From: Streptomyces yatensis
GTDB taxonomy: Bacteria; Actinomycetota; Actinomycetes; Streptomycetales; Streptomycetaceae
Assembly (NCBI RefSeq): GCF_018069625.1
Contig: NZ_CP072941.1
Span: forward strand, 6,138,001-6,202,000
Reading direction: 5' to 3'
DNA: 64,000 nucleotides
Shown here: positions 48,589 to 56,085 of the stretch, piece after piece
Position numbering within the stretch: the stretch's first letter is position 1
Layout of the letters: each line of letters begins with the position of its first letter
Made by a program: the position numbers and the translations under genes
Notes under the pieces: model-generated
Seen by the model: the letters and a program-made list of their open reading frames with translations, nothing else
What the model was told of the DNA's origin: nothing
Database searches by the model: none

Positions 48589-48895
48589 CTTCGACGCCGC
48601 CCTGCTCGACCCGACGCGGCTGTCGATCGTGTCGCTGCTGGTGAGCGTGGAGTGGGCCGAGTTCGGCTGGGTGCGCGAGACGGTGGGAATGTCGCCCTCC
48701 GCGCTCTCCAAGCAGGTCAGCACGCTCGAGGCCCGGGGCTATGTCGAGGTGAAGAAGGGCTACGTGGGCAAGCGCCCCCGAACCTGGCTCGCCCTCACCC
48801 CGACCGGACGGGCCGCCCTCGAAAGACATGTGGCGGCGCTGCACCGCGTCGTGGAGGAGTCGCGGCGGGCGGCCGCGGAGCGCCCCGACGCCTGA
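48575..48895 (+). CDS. Winged-helix transcriptional regulator
   Basis: DNA-binding protein of 106 residues, HTH_27/MarR-ArsR-like. It begins DFDAALLDPTRLSIVSLLVS, with the recognition helix in VGMSPSALSKQVSTLEARGY and the wing in VEVKKGYVGKRPRTWLALT. No effector domain is evident. It starts within the 3' end of the membrane-protein gene (ATG at 48575; a GTG at 48566 is possible). It probably represses its own operon through the palindrome at 48002-48028. It is convergent with the EamA gene. Confidence 0.85.
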   Translation: MDPADFDAALLDPTRLSIVSLLVSVEWAEFGWVRETVGMSPSALSKQVSTLEARGYVEVKKGYVGKRPRTWLALTPTGRAALERHVAALHRVVEESRRAAAERPDA

Positions 48896-48926
48896 TCAGC
48901 CGTGGCCAGGCCGCTCCGCGGCCGGG

Positions 48927-49886
48927 TCACAGGTGTGCGCCGCCAGGGCGGGCGTCTGATGCGGGCCGGGGGAGCTGACGTTCCCGTGGGCCGGGGGAGC
49001 TGACGTTCCCGTCGCCGGATGCCCGACCACCGGCGCGTCGGCGGACGCGCGTGGGGCGCCCCAGGGTGACGCCCGCCAGGACCATGGCCAGCCCGCATAT
49101 TTGCTGAACGGTCAGCGCCTCCCCGGCGAGCGCGGTGCCGAGCAGCACTCCCGTCACGGGGTTGAGGAGTCCGATCAGGCCCACGGTGCCCGCGGGCAGA
49201 TGCCGCAGCCCGGTGAACCAGGCGGTGAAGGCCAGCGCGGTGGCCACCAGGGCGACGTAGCAGAACGCGACGAAGACGGATGGCGAGAGCGCGGGCGGAG
49301 CGCCCTCCACGGCCGCGGCCACCGGAAGCAGGAACAGCCCTCCGGCGGTGAGCTGCCAGGCGGTCGAGGCGAGCAGGTCGGCGTTGCCGCTCCACCGCTT
49401 GGTGAGGACGTGCCCGAAGGACGACACCAGCACGGCCGTCCCCGAGGCAAGGATCCCCGGCACGCTCGCCCCCGCCCCCATGAGCAACATGAGACACACA
49501 CCGGCGAGCCCGATCACCGCACCGGACAGATGCGCGGGCCGGGGCCGCTCGGCCACCAGGGGCCATGCGATGAACATCATCGTCAGCGGGGACACCGCCA
49601 TGACGGTCGAGGCGACGCTCGTCGGCAGCAACTGCGAGGCGGCGTAGACCAGGACGAAGAACACGCTCACATTGAGCAGCCCCAGCACGGCGGACCGCCA
49701 CCACCACACGCCCCGAGGCCGTCGCCGCCGCACGGCCAGCAGCGCGAGCCCCGCGGGCAGCGCCCGCAGGGCGGCCCCGTACAGCGGGTGGTCCGCCGGG
49801 AGGAACTCCCGGGTGACGTAGTAGTTGGCCCCCCAGGCCACCGGCGCGACCGCGGTCAGCGCCACCCAACGCATATTAGCTTCCAT
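48927..49886 (-). CDS. EamA/DMT family transporter
   Basis: Drug/metabolite-type exporter of about 319 residues with ten predicted helices in two EamA repeats (first with VAPVAWGANYYVTREFLP, second with LPAGTVGLIGLLNPVTGVLLGT). The substrate is unknown. The ATG at 49886 lies inside an operator palindrome, and a minus-strand -10 TATATT (49899-49894) would place the transcript start on it, implying a leaderless mRNA; an ATG at 49874 is the alternative. The C-terminal tail includes a 25-bp tandem duplication (48963-49012), read in two different frames, which has remodelled the last ~25 residues. It is divergent from the MarR regulator that presumably controls it. Confidence 0.88.
   Translation of the reverse strand: MEANMRWVALTAVAPVAWGANYYVTREFLPADHPLYGAALRALPAGLALLAVRRRRPRGVWWWRSAVLGLLNVSVFFVLVYAASQLLPTSVASTVMAVSPLTMMFIAWPLVAERPRPAHLSGAVIGLAGVCLMLLMGAGASVPGILASGTAVLVSSFGHVLTKRWSGNADLLASTAWQLTAGGLFLLPVAAAVEGAPPALSPSVFVAFCYVALVATALAFTAWFTGLRHLPAGTVGLIGLLNPVTGVLLGTALAGEALTVQQICGLAMVLAGVTLGRPTRVRRRAGGRASGDGNVSSPGPRERQLPRPASDARPGGAHL
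48963..49012. repeat. 25-bp tandem duplication in the 3' end of the EamA gene
   Basis: Two exact 25-bp copies (48963-48987 and 48988-49012), beginning GGGCCGGGGGAGCTGACG. As 25 is not a multiple of 3, the copies are translated in different frames and the protein tail is altered. Confidence 0.9.
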
Positions 49887-49932
49887 GGAAGGTAATATAA
49901 CTTCCATGGAAGCTATATTGTCTTCCATGGAG
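49880..49932. promoter_or_regulatory. Three 21-bp-phased operator palindromes with start codons inside
   Basis: CTTCCATGGAAG occurs at 49880-49891 and 49901-49912, and CTTCCATGGAG at 49922-49932, exactly 21 bp apart (two helical turns). TATATT on the plus strand (49914-49919) and TATATT on the minus strand (49899-49894) lie between them. The central ATG of the palindromes provides candidate start codons for both divergent genes. This is a probable MarR-family operator array. Confidence 0.75.
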
Positions 49933-49944
49933 GACCGACGACCG

Positions 49945-50451
49945 ATGGACCATGTGGCCCGGATCCAGGCCGAGTGGCGCCGCGAGCGACCCGAGATCGA
50001 CGTCACCCCGCAAGGAGTGATCGGCCGACTGCACCGCCTGGCCGACCGGCTCAGCGAAGAACTCCGCCTCGTCTACAGCCGCTACGGCTTGAGCGAGGGC
50101 GAGTTCGACGTGCTGTGCGCCATCCGCCGCGCGGGCGAGCCGTACGAACGCGCCCCCGGCGAGCTCGCCGTGCACACCATGGTCACCACCGGCGCGATGA
50201 CCAAGAGAATCGACCGCCTGGAGCGCGCCGGCCTCGTCACCCGCCGCCGCTCCACCGGCGACCAACGAGGCCGCATCGTCGCCCTGACCACCCCCGGGCT
50301 GGAGCTGATCGACCGAGCCTTCGCCGACCACATGCGCAACGAACGCCGCCTGCTGGATCTCCTGACGCCCACGGACGCCTCGGCGCTGGAAACGTTGCTG
50401 TCGACGTGGCTCTCCGCCATGGAGCACCCCGACACGTCCGGCAGCGACTGA
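49945..50451 (+). CDS. MarR family transcriptional regulator
   Basis: Regulator of 168 residues with a helical dimerization region (VIGRLHRLADRLSEELRLVY), the winged helix GLSEGEFDVLCAIRRAGEP, the recognition region HTMVTTGAMTKRIDRLERAG and the wing TRRRSTGDQRGRIVALT. ATG codons at 49906, 49927 and 49945 are in frame. 49945 gives the normal family N-terminus and has GGAGG 11 nt upstream. 49927 would be leaderless, since it lies 8 nt after TATATT. It is divergent from the EamA transporter with a shared triple operator, the classic arrangement of a MarR repressor controlling itself and an exporter. Confidence 0.9.
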   Translation: MDHVARIQAEWRRERPEIDVTPQGVIGRLHRLADRLSEELRLVYSRYGLSEGEFDVLCAIRRAGEPYERAPGELAVHTMVTTGAMTKRIDRLERAGLVTRRRSTGDQRGRIVALTTPGLELIDRAFADHMRNERRLLDLLTPTDASALETLLSTWLSAMEHPDTSGSD

Positions 50452-50498
50452 CCGATCACCCCCGGACTGCGGCCGACGCTTCGCCCGGCCGCCCTGGA

Positions 50499-51386
50499 CT
50501 AACGATCGGCCGCGCCCAAGCCGAGGTCGTGGGCGTCGGCGTCTGCGGAGCAGCCGTCGCAGCTGGCATGGGCCGGGGATGGCGGGCGGGGCGCCACTCC
50601 TCGGTGAAGCACCCACGCCCGAGCGGCTGTGGCCATGTCATCGAGCCAGGAGGCATCAGGGAACCGGCTGGCCCGCGACCGGTACATGCCGAAGGTGGCG
50701 GTGGCGAACGCGTCGATCGCGGCGGGGTCCGCATTCCTCCATGCCTGGCAGTGAGCGGCCCAGGACTCGGCCCCCTGGGCCGTGTGCCCGGCCGCGATGA
50801 GCTGAAGGACGAGGCAGGCCACGTCGATGAACGCGGCCCCCCTCGTCGGCCAGGCCCAATCCACAGCCCACATGCGATCCTGGCCGACGATCAGGTTGCT
50901 CGGGTTGATGTCCGTATGAAGCAGGCCCTCGCCTCGGAACAGATCCGCCTCCGCCTTGTCGCGGGCGAACCGGTCCCACCGGGTCTCAGGCCAGTCCCGT
51001 GCGATCTCGGGCGGGTCGAGCGCGTTGATCCAGTTCAAGGTGTCGACCACAGCGGGCAGATCCGGTGACCCGGGCTCGAAGTCTGCCGACCGCCCTTCCA
51101 CCACCTCGAACCCCAGAGCAACCCAGCCCTCGTTCTCCGCGTGCCACAGCAAAGCCGGGGCGACCGGCTTCACCGTTGGGTTGACCAGCGCTTCTCGAAC
51201 CAGGGAGTCCCGCCGCCCGCCCGGCCGGTTAAGCATTGCCTTGACGAAGAACGGGCCCTTCCCGCAGCGGACCAGGGCTGTGAGGTCCGAACTGAAACCG
51301 CGCGAGGCGGTCTCCACGTCGGTCACGGGCCCCGTGTAGGGGTGAACAAGGCTCCAGAACTCTTCCGGGGGAAGGCTGTTGCTCAT
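50499..51386 (-). CDS. Aminoglycoside-phosphotransferase-fold kinase
   Basis: Kinase of 295 residues with the APH fold. The ATP-binding lysine is in FFVKAML (Lys49) with a glutamate in LVREALV. The catalytic loop LLHTDINPSNLIV supplies Asp159 and Asn164, and AVDWAWP supplies the metal-binding Asp176, so all key residues are present. The hinge and C-terminal helices are typical of uncharacterised actinobacterial phosphotransferases rather than known antibiotic-resistance enzymes. It starts 12 nt after the radical SAM stop, with AAGGA in between, so the two form one operon and may act on the same molecule. Substrate unknown; resistance function is not supported. Confidence 0.86.
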   Translation of the reverse strand: MSNSLPPEEFWSLVHPYTGPVTDVETASRGFSSDLTALVRCGKGPFFVKAMLNRPGGRRDSLVREALVNPTVKPVAPALLWHAENEGWVALGFEVVEGRSADFEPGSPDLPAVVDTLNWINALDPPEIARDWPETRWDRFARDKAEADLFRGEGLLHTDINPSNLIVGQDRMWAVDWAWPTRGAAFIDVACLVLQLIAAGHTAQGAESWAAHCQAWRNADPAAIDAFATATFGMYRSRASRFPDASWLDDMATAARAWVLHRGVAPRPPSPAHASCDGCSADADAHDLGLGAADR

Positions 51387-51398
51387 TGAGTCCTTCGC

Positions 51399-52292
51399 TC
51401 AGTTCCGTGGGGTGCACTCACTGCCTGGGAAGCCCGGCGAGCACTCGTCGGGGACGTTGTCCGGGTCGCAGCCGCTCGATGAGTCCGGGTCGCAGGGGTC
51501 GGAGCCCGTAGCCGCACGAATGACTGTGTTGGCCTCGGCCATCGCGTCGCCGCCGAGGATAGTGACCAAGGGCGTGTCCCGGACGTTGCCGACATCCATC
51601 CAGCCGGCGGAGAACACGCATGGCGACACGCCGCCGTCCGGGCCGATGGAAGCCCTGCTGGTACCGCACCGCCCGCACAGTCCCGAGGCGTCCGGCGCCG
51701 CGCCCTTCGAGCCCCTCCCGAAGGGGCGGACGTGATCCATGCTGATGCGCTTCACTCCGAGCGCCTCCAGCTCCCGCCGCGCCTCGTCGACTCGCTGTGT
51801 CCCGGTGGTCGCGACGATCCCGGCGCGCAGAGGGATGCCGAGTTGTACGGCCTTCCTGATGTTCGCCATGGTCCGGGCGTGACTGGGGCGGCCGGTCACT
51901 GTGTTGTGCTCCTTCGCCCGGTCTGAGTAGTACGACGTGGCCAGTGAGGCACCCTCTCGTTGTAGGAGCGACCACCAGCCTGGGGAGAGGTGTACGAGGT
52001 TGCTGTAGACCTCGACGTTCAGGCCGAGGCTCAGCGCGCGCTCCACCAGGAAAACACCATCCGGGTGCAGTGTCGGCTCTCCGCCGATGATCGTCAGACG
52101 GCGGACGCCACCTCCGGCGGCTTGGCCGATAACGCTGATCCAGTCCTGGCGCGTCATGGTGCCGTGCGTCCCCTCGGGCCCTGAGGAGTTGAAGCACGGG
52201 CCACACTGGAGTTGGCACTTACGGGTGAGGTCGAGCCACAGGAACTCGGTGGGCCCTTGCAGAGCCGTCGGCTCTTCGATGATCGCCGTCAC
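51399..52292 (-). CDS. Radical SAM protein with SPASM-like cysteines and a Cys-rich tail
   Basis: Iron-sulfur enzyme of 297 residues. The radical SAM cluster motif is CX3CX2C (Cys26, Cys30, Cys33 in RKCQLQCGPC), and the SAM-binding GGEP is at 70-73. The C-terminal third has Cys206, Cys209 and Cys225 (LCGRC ... GVSPCVFSAG), a SPASM/twitch-like auxiliary-cluster pattern. After the fold comes an unusual acidic tail (262-297) with four regularly spaced cysteines (267, 275, 284, 293), repeated CDPD and ending GSECTPRN. The GTG at 52292 has AAGGA about 6 nt upstream. It is coupled with the APH-fold kinase and lies downstream of an XRE-DUF5753 regulator. No precursor peptide gene is obvious; reaction unknown. 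Confidence 0.9.
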   Translation of the reverse strand: MTAIIEEPTALQGPTEFLWLDLTRKCQLQCGPCFNSSGPEGTHGTMTRQDWISVIGQAAGGGVRRLTIIGGEPTLHPDGVFLVERALSLGLNVEVYSNLVHLSPGWWSLLQREGASLATSYYSDRAKEHNTVTGRPSHARTMANIRKAVQLGIPLRAGIVATTGTQRVDEARRELEALGVKRISMDHVRPFGRGSKGAAPDASGLCGRCGTSRASIGPDGGVSPCVFSAGWMDVGNVRDTPLVTILGGDAMAEANTVIRAATGSDPCDPDSSSGCDPDNVPDECSPGFPGSECTPRN

Positions 52293-52444
52293 GATGGTCC
52301 TTTTCCGAGATAGAGCGGGTGGACCCGTCCCGACCGGCCGCCTGGGTAACGTTCCTGCCGTTTCGGCGAGCGACCGGCACGGGGGCTGCTGACCGCCGGA
52401 GCTGCGGCTTTCCAGCCGTGCTCATAAACTTAGGGAGGGGACGA

Positions 52445-52561
52445 ATGACGCTCCACGAGTGTGCCGGAACTTGCCCGACATTCACTCCAGAGCTTCGATG
52501 GCGGCGTTTATTATTGCCCGCGCCGCCGGGCCGTGGACGGCGATTTCGGCCAGCTCGCTGA
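52445..52561 (+). CDS. Possible 38-residue peptide, antisense to the regulator's 3' end
   Basis: Short frame MTLHECAGTCPTFTPELRW, then a basic, proline-rich end. It is preceded by an excellent ribosome binding site, AGGGAGGGG, 4 nt before the ATG, and a weak -10-like TAAACT further upstream. It begins in the gap between the radical SAM gene and the XRE-DUF5753 gene and runs into the latter in antisense. It could be chance. Confidence 0.22.
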   Translation: MTLHECAGTCPTFTPELRWRRLLLPAPPGRGRRFRPAR

Positions 52562-53327
52562 ACGTCTGGGCGTACATGGCAAGTTCATGTCGCTGCACAA
52601 CGGTGAGATGGGCCGAGACGAGTTCGACGTTCACTGTTCTGTCGTCGTACAAGAAGAATCCCTCGACGGGCCAAAGAGCTGAGCGGTCCGCGTCCTGGGG
52701 GATGATGCCGATGCTCACTGACGGAAACGCCATTGCACTCAGCAGATAGCCGAGTTGCCCGGCCATCACATCCGTTCCCCCGATGCGATATCGGAGCGCG
52801 CTCTCTTCCAGGAGAATGGCGAACGTGTGATGACCGTAGACGACCCGCTGCTTCTCCACGCGCACCTTGACGGCCGCCGGGACGTCGTCGATGAGCCCAC
52901 GGCGATTACGAATGGAGGTGAGAAGCGCGGTAATGTATGGAGCCGTCTGCACTGGCCCGGGAATGAGCCACGGCGAGTAAATGCGGAATCGCTGCGTGCG
53001 CTCCCAGAGAGGGAGGACGGACTCCTGGGCCCACTTGAGCCCATTGCGTTCCATCTTGCGCCACTCGACATACATGCCCTCAATTCCGCGGGCTGTCGAG
53101 ATGAGATCCTCTGTTTCACTCTCAGTGCCACACGCCGAACACCAATTGCGAAGGTCGCGTTCCGAGGGTGCGCGGGTTCCGCTCTCGAAGCGTGAAGCTT
53201 TCGACTCATGCCAACCTAGACTGTTGGCGAGTGCTCGCTTGGTGAGACCGGCCGCTTGCCGCATTTCGCCGAGGCGTTGACCGAGCGCCTTGCGGGCTTC
53301 TTGAACGCTCGATGATGGCGATGTCAT
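52482..53327 (-). CDS. XRE family regulator with DUF5753 (WhiJ/Scr1-like)
   Basis: Regulator of 281 residues. An N-terminal helix-turn-helix (about 15-70; MRQAAGLTKRALANSLGWHE and SKASRFESGTRAPSE) precedes a DUF5753 domain (about 95-278; YSPWLIPGPVQTAPYITALL, LLEESALRYRIGG and FFLYDDRTVNVELVS). This is the architecture of the many WhiJ-like Streptomyces regulators normally paired with small acidic proteins. It is the third gene of a minus-strand unit after a 75-residue protein and DUF6879, with a 27-nt gap. The radical SAM gene follows 189 bp later and may be its target. Confidence 0.93.
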   Translation of the reverse strand: MTSPSSSVQEARKALGQRLGEMRQAAGLTKRALANSLGWHESKASRFESGTRAPSERDLRNWCSACGTESETEDLISTARGIEGMYVEWRKMERNGLKWAQESVLPLWERTQRFRIYSPWLIPGPVQTAPYITALLTSIRNRRGLIDDVPAAVKVRVEKQRVVYGHHTFAILLEESALRYRIGGTDVMAGQLGYLLSAMAFPSVSIGIIPQDADRSALWPVEGFFLYDDRTVNVELVSAHLTVVQRHELAMYAQTFSELAEIAVHGPAARAIINAAIEALE

Positions 53328-53354
53328 CTCGGTGCGAAGCTGCTGTTGAGGCCG

Positions 53355-53867
53355 TCAGACCAACTCGAACTCCGCGTGTGGCGTAGCCCGCTTCCACACG
53401 GCCTCGAAGGCCGACTCACACAGTTTCGCCACCTCTGGATCTTCTGCGAGTTCCACCTCCATGTTCTCGCCCTCGCCGTCGAAGTGATTGACGAGGACGA
53501 GGCTGGAGTCGAACAGCCAGAAGTCGTTGCCTGGAAGAGCGAGGTCGGACGCGCTACGCCGGGAGAGCCAGCGCACCTCTTCACCAGCAATGATGTTCAG
53601 TCCGTTCGTCACGTCGTACTCGAAGCGGATGTACTCGCTGACAGGTGTCGAAACGACGCGGGCCCGTCGGACCTCAACGCCTCGTGAGGCCGCTTCCGTG
53701 ACGATGGCGTGCCAGTCGGCCCAGCGCTCGGCGGGGTCGAGGACCTCACCGGCTTTCCAATCGATGAAGGCCGGGTCCGACTTCATATAGGCGTCGCGCA
53801 TCTCCAGATGGACGGCAGTCCGCCGGCAGTCGCGGAACAGCTCCTCAAACGTCGGGATCCTCGTCAT
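53355..53867 (-). CDS. DUF6879 family protein
   Basis: Protein of 170 residues with the family start FEELFRDCRRTAVHLEMRD, then FIDWKAGEVLDPAERWADW, SEYIRFEYDVTNGLNIIAGE and the late FWLFDSSLVLVNHFDGEGE. It is regularly encoded next to WhiJ-like XRE-DUF5753 regulators and is thought to be their partner; biochemical role unknown. The ATG at 53867 has GGAGG 6 nt upstream and lies within the 3' end of the 75-residue gene (23-nt overlap), giving a coupled three-gene unit with the regulator. Confidence 0.88.
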   Translation of the reverse strand: MTRIPTFEELFRDCRRTAVHLEMRDAYMKSDPAFIDWKAGEVLDPAERWADWHAIVTEAASRGVEVRRARVVSTPVSEYIRFEYDVTNGLNIIAGEEVRWLSRRSASDLALPGNDFWLFDSSLVLVNHFDGEGENMEVELAEDPEVAKLCESAFEAVWKRATPHAEFELV

Positions 53868-54072
53868 CCTGCACCTCCAAGAAGAACTGCACCATGCGTC
53901 GGGGGATCTCCACCACCGACTCATGGCCGGGGATGTCCATCTGCCCGAGTCGTTCCGCGTCCTCCACCTTCCACCCCTGCACGAGGTAGTTGTCCTTCTC
54001 CTCGTCGAGGTAGATGGTGGGGGAGCCACCACTGGGGCTCTCCGGGTCCTTACCGAGCCTACGCAGGGCCAT
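53845..54072 (-). CDS. 75-residue acidic protein upstream of DUF6879
   Basis: Small acidic protein MALRRLGKDPESPSGGSPTI ... with NYLVQGWKVEDAERLGQMDI and VVEIPRRMVQFFLEVQDDED. The ribosome binding site GGAGG is about 6 nt before the ATG at 54072. It overlaps DUF6879, is first in the regulator unit, and its arrangement suggests it acts with DUF6879 or the regulator. The central strand-rich VQGWKV segment has no recognised catalytic residues. Confidence 0.8.
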   Translation of the reverse strand: MALRRLGKDPESPSGGSPTIYLDEEKDNYLVQGWKVEDAERLGQMDIPGHESVVEIPRRMVQFFLEVQDDEDPDV

Positions 54073-54175
54073 GCAGTCCTCCTGGGATGCCCGTAACGCT
54101 CTCTGTGCCCGAGCTTGCCCGTGACTGCGTAGTGGAGCGAGGAACTTGCCAAGACTTGCCAGGGAAATCCTGCGC

Positions 54176-55042
54176 TCAGCAGGCCGTCCGCAGATCCTCC
54201 CCGGAGGGCCTTTCGGGTGCCGCTCGGCAGTCGCGGCAGTGGCCGCCGTTTGCGGAGCGGAAGGCGCGGTCGCAGCTTTTGCAGGTGCGCCAGGGGAGGA
54301 CGGGCGGTGGGCTGGGCGGGGCGGCCGGGGTGGGTACGGGGAGTGGGGGCTCGCTGAGGCGGAAGGCGAGGATGCGGGCCGGGCGGGTCAGGAGGCGGTC
54401 GGGGAGGCGTGTGGTGAGCGCATTGGTGATCTGCGCGGGTCCCACACACGCAGCGAGCCACTGCCCAACGGCCGGAGCGAGGCTTGCCACCTCCCGTCGG
54501 GACAGGATCAGCCGGGGGTCGGCGATGCGCAGCGAGGTGAGGATGGCGACGGCCCGCTCGTCGCTCTCAGCGAGTGAGGGCGCGGGGCGGCCGGTGTCGG
54601 CAGCGGCTTCCGGCTCGGGCGTGTGTGCTGCGGGTGCCTCTTGTGCCGCGTTCGGGCGGGGCTTTCGGGGGCGCGGTGGGGTGGGCGAGCCACGGTCCGG
54701 TACGTCGTAGAAGTAGGTCCGGGTGCGGATGATGCCCCCGGGTCCGCGTTCGCGTCGGCGCTCCAGGTAGCCGGCGGACTCCAACTCTCTTAACGCCCGC
54801 GAGATCAGGATCTCGCCCTCGGTGAAGTGCTCGCACAGTGCGGCGATGCTCACGGGTGTGCCGTCGGGGAGCGAGGAGATGTACGCCGCGACGCCGATGG
54901 TGACCGCGCTTCCGCGCCGCTGTGCGAGGGCGTTGGCGATCACGGTGAAGTCGGCGGTGAGGCGGGTACGGACGTGGATCACGCCGGAGGTCGGAGCTCC
55001 GGCGTCGGCGCGCGGGCGCGCGTTAGACTGCGGCTCAGCCAT
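54176..55042 (-). CDS. Winged-helix DNA-binding protein with a C-terminal zinc ribbon
   Basis: Protein of 288 residues. A MarR/replication-initiator-like helix-turn-helix occupies about 25-115 (VIHVRTRLTADFTVIANALA, PVSIAALCEHFTEGEILISR and ALRELESAGYLERRRERGPG). A Pro/Ala linker and a helical domain follow. The end is a four-cysteine ribbon: WRTCKSCDRAF and GGHCRDCRAAP. Such proteins are common singletons in Streptomyces accessory regions; the target is unknown. It lies upstream of the XRE unit on the same strand (103-bp gap). The start ATG has only a weak AAGG site. Confidence 0.8.
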   Translation of the reverse strand: MAEPQSNARPRADAGAPTSGVIHVRTRLTADFTVIANALAQRRGSAVTIGVAAYISSLPDGTPVSIAALCEHFTEGEILISRALRELESAGYLERRRERGPGGIIRTRTYFYDVPDRGSPTPPRPRKPRPNAAQEAPAAHTPEPEAAADTGRPAPSLAESDERAVAILTSLRIADPRLILSRREVASLAPAVGQWLAACVGPAQITNALTTRLPDRLLTRPARILAFRLSEPPLPVPTPAAPPSPPPVLPWRTCKSCDRAFRSANGGHCRDCRAAPERPSGEDLRTAC

Positions 55043-55350
55043 CGGGAAGGGCCTTTACTTCCTGATCGGTCAGGCCCTCGATCGGGATGCCAGTCCCGGC
55101 CGGGGGCCGTCGTCTGTTTGCGGTTGTGTTGCGGTGAACGTAACGACCGGTGTGCTTCGCCCGCAAGCTGGTCACTCGTACGGGTGAGCAGCAGGAAGGG
55201 TGGGTGGGCGGGAGTTCTTTGTCCCGGTTCTTTGGGAGAGTTCGTGGCCCGCCGGACCCCCGCGTACGAGGGCCCGGCGGGCCCGGAAGGACGACGCGGA
55301 CCGGCCCCTGGCCGACTCGGGGACGGCGGTGAGGGGCCGGTCCGGCTTGG
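55043..55350. other. Intergenic region with terminator of the DUF4232 gene
   Basis: 308 bp. A 12-bp perfect stem GGACCGGCCCCT (55298-55309) / AGGGGCCGGTCC (55332-55343) sits just after the DUF4232 stop and should terminate it. The rest should hold the promoter of the HTH/zinc-ribbon gene, but no clear hexamers are visible. Confidence 0.55.
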
Positions 55351-55893
55351 TTACAGGCCGACCGGGTTGAGGTAGGTGCCGGGGTGGGTGGCGCCGTCCT
55401 GCTTGAGGATCTGGCCGCCGAACGGCCACTTCAGGGTGAAGTGCTCCGTCTCGTTCGGCGGGGTGACCAGGAACTTCGCCGGAACGAACTTCTCCTTCTG
55501 CGGCGTGGACGCGGCCACCGGGAGCAGATTGATGCTGAAGTCCGTCGTGTCTCCCGGCTCCAGGACCATCTTCTCGGGCGTCTTGGAGGAGCGTGCCAGC
55601 GACCAGGTGCCGTCGGTCCCCTGAGCGCCGATCATGTCGACACCGGCGAAGCCGGACAGGGTGCAGGTGCGCGTGCTCTTGTTGCTGAACCAGATGTGCG
55701 CCTGGGTTTCCTTCTCGGCCTGATCCATCTCCGGCCTCGCGTCCTCCCCCATGGCGAAGCCGGCCTTCAGATCGGCGGTGTGGCAGCGGGTCGGCGCGGC
55801 CTTGGCGGTGGCGGCCGAGGCCGGGATGACCGTGGCGGCGGTGCCGGCGACGACGAGGGCCGCAAGGGCCACGGCGGTCAGCTTGTTCTTCAT
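55351..55893 (-). CDS. Secreted DUF4232 domain protein
   Basis: Exported protein of 180 residues. A clear signal peptide (MKNKLTAVALAALVVAGTAA ... IPASAATA, cleavage near residue 29) is followed by a DUF4232 beta-sandwich with two cysteines probably forming a disulfide (TRCHTADLKAG and TRTCTLSGFAGVDMIG). The late KWPFGGQILKQDGATHPGTY is shared by the family. There is no lipobox, so it is released or wall-associated. Function unknown. The start at 55893 is fixed by the signal peptide, with GAGGGGAA upstream. Confidence 0.88.
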   Translation of the reverse strand: MKNKLTAVALAALVVAGTAATVIPASAATAKAAPTRCHTADLKAGFAMGEDARPEMDQAEKETQAHIWFSNKSTRTCTLSGFAGVDMIGAQGTDGTWSLARSSKTPEKMVLEPGDTTDFSINLLPVAASTPQKEKFVPAKFLVTPPNETEHFTLKWPFGGQILKQDGATHPGTYLNPVGL

Positions 55894-56085
55894 GAAGTTC
55901 GGGGTTCCCCTCGCATACGAATCGGCGCGCGGTGTCAGTTGGCGCCTGTGCACCGGAAGAGGGGCGGTGCCCGGGGGAGGTTCCGTGCGGCAGAGAGCCT
56001 ATTTCGGACATTCAGGCTCCCAAGTGTGGCCGAATTGGGCGGACTTATGCGGTGCGCACAGCTCAGATAGGGGCTCGGGTGCGGG

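Noticed and set aside
50499..51386. APH-fold kinase considered as an aminoglycoside resistance gene
   Set aside because: It has the fold and catalytic residues only; nothing marks an antibiotic-specific subfamily, and its operon partner is a radical SAM enzyme.
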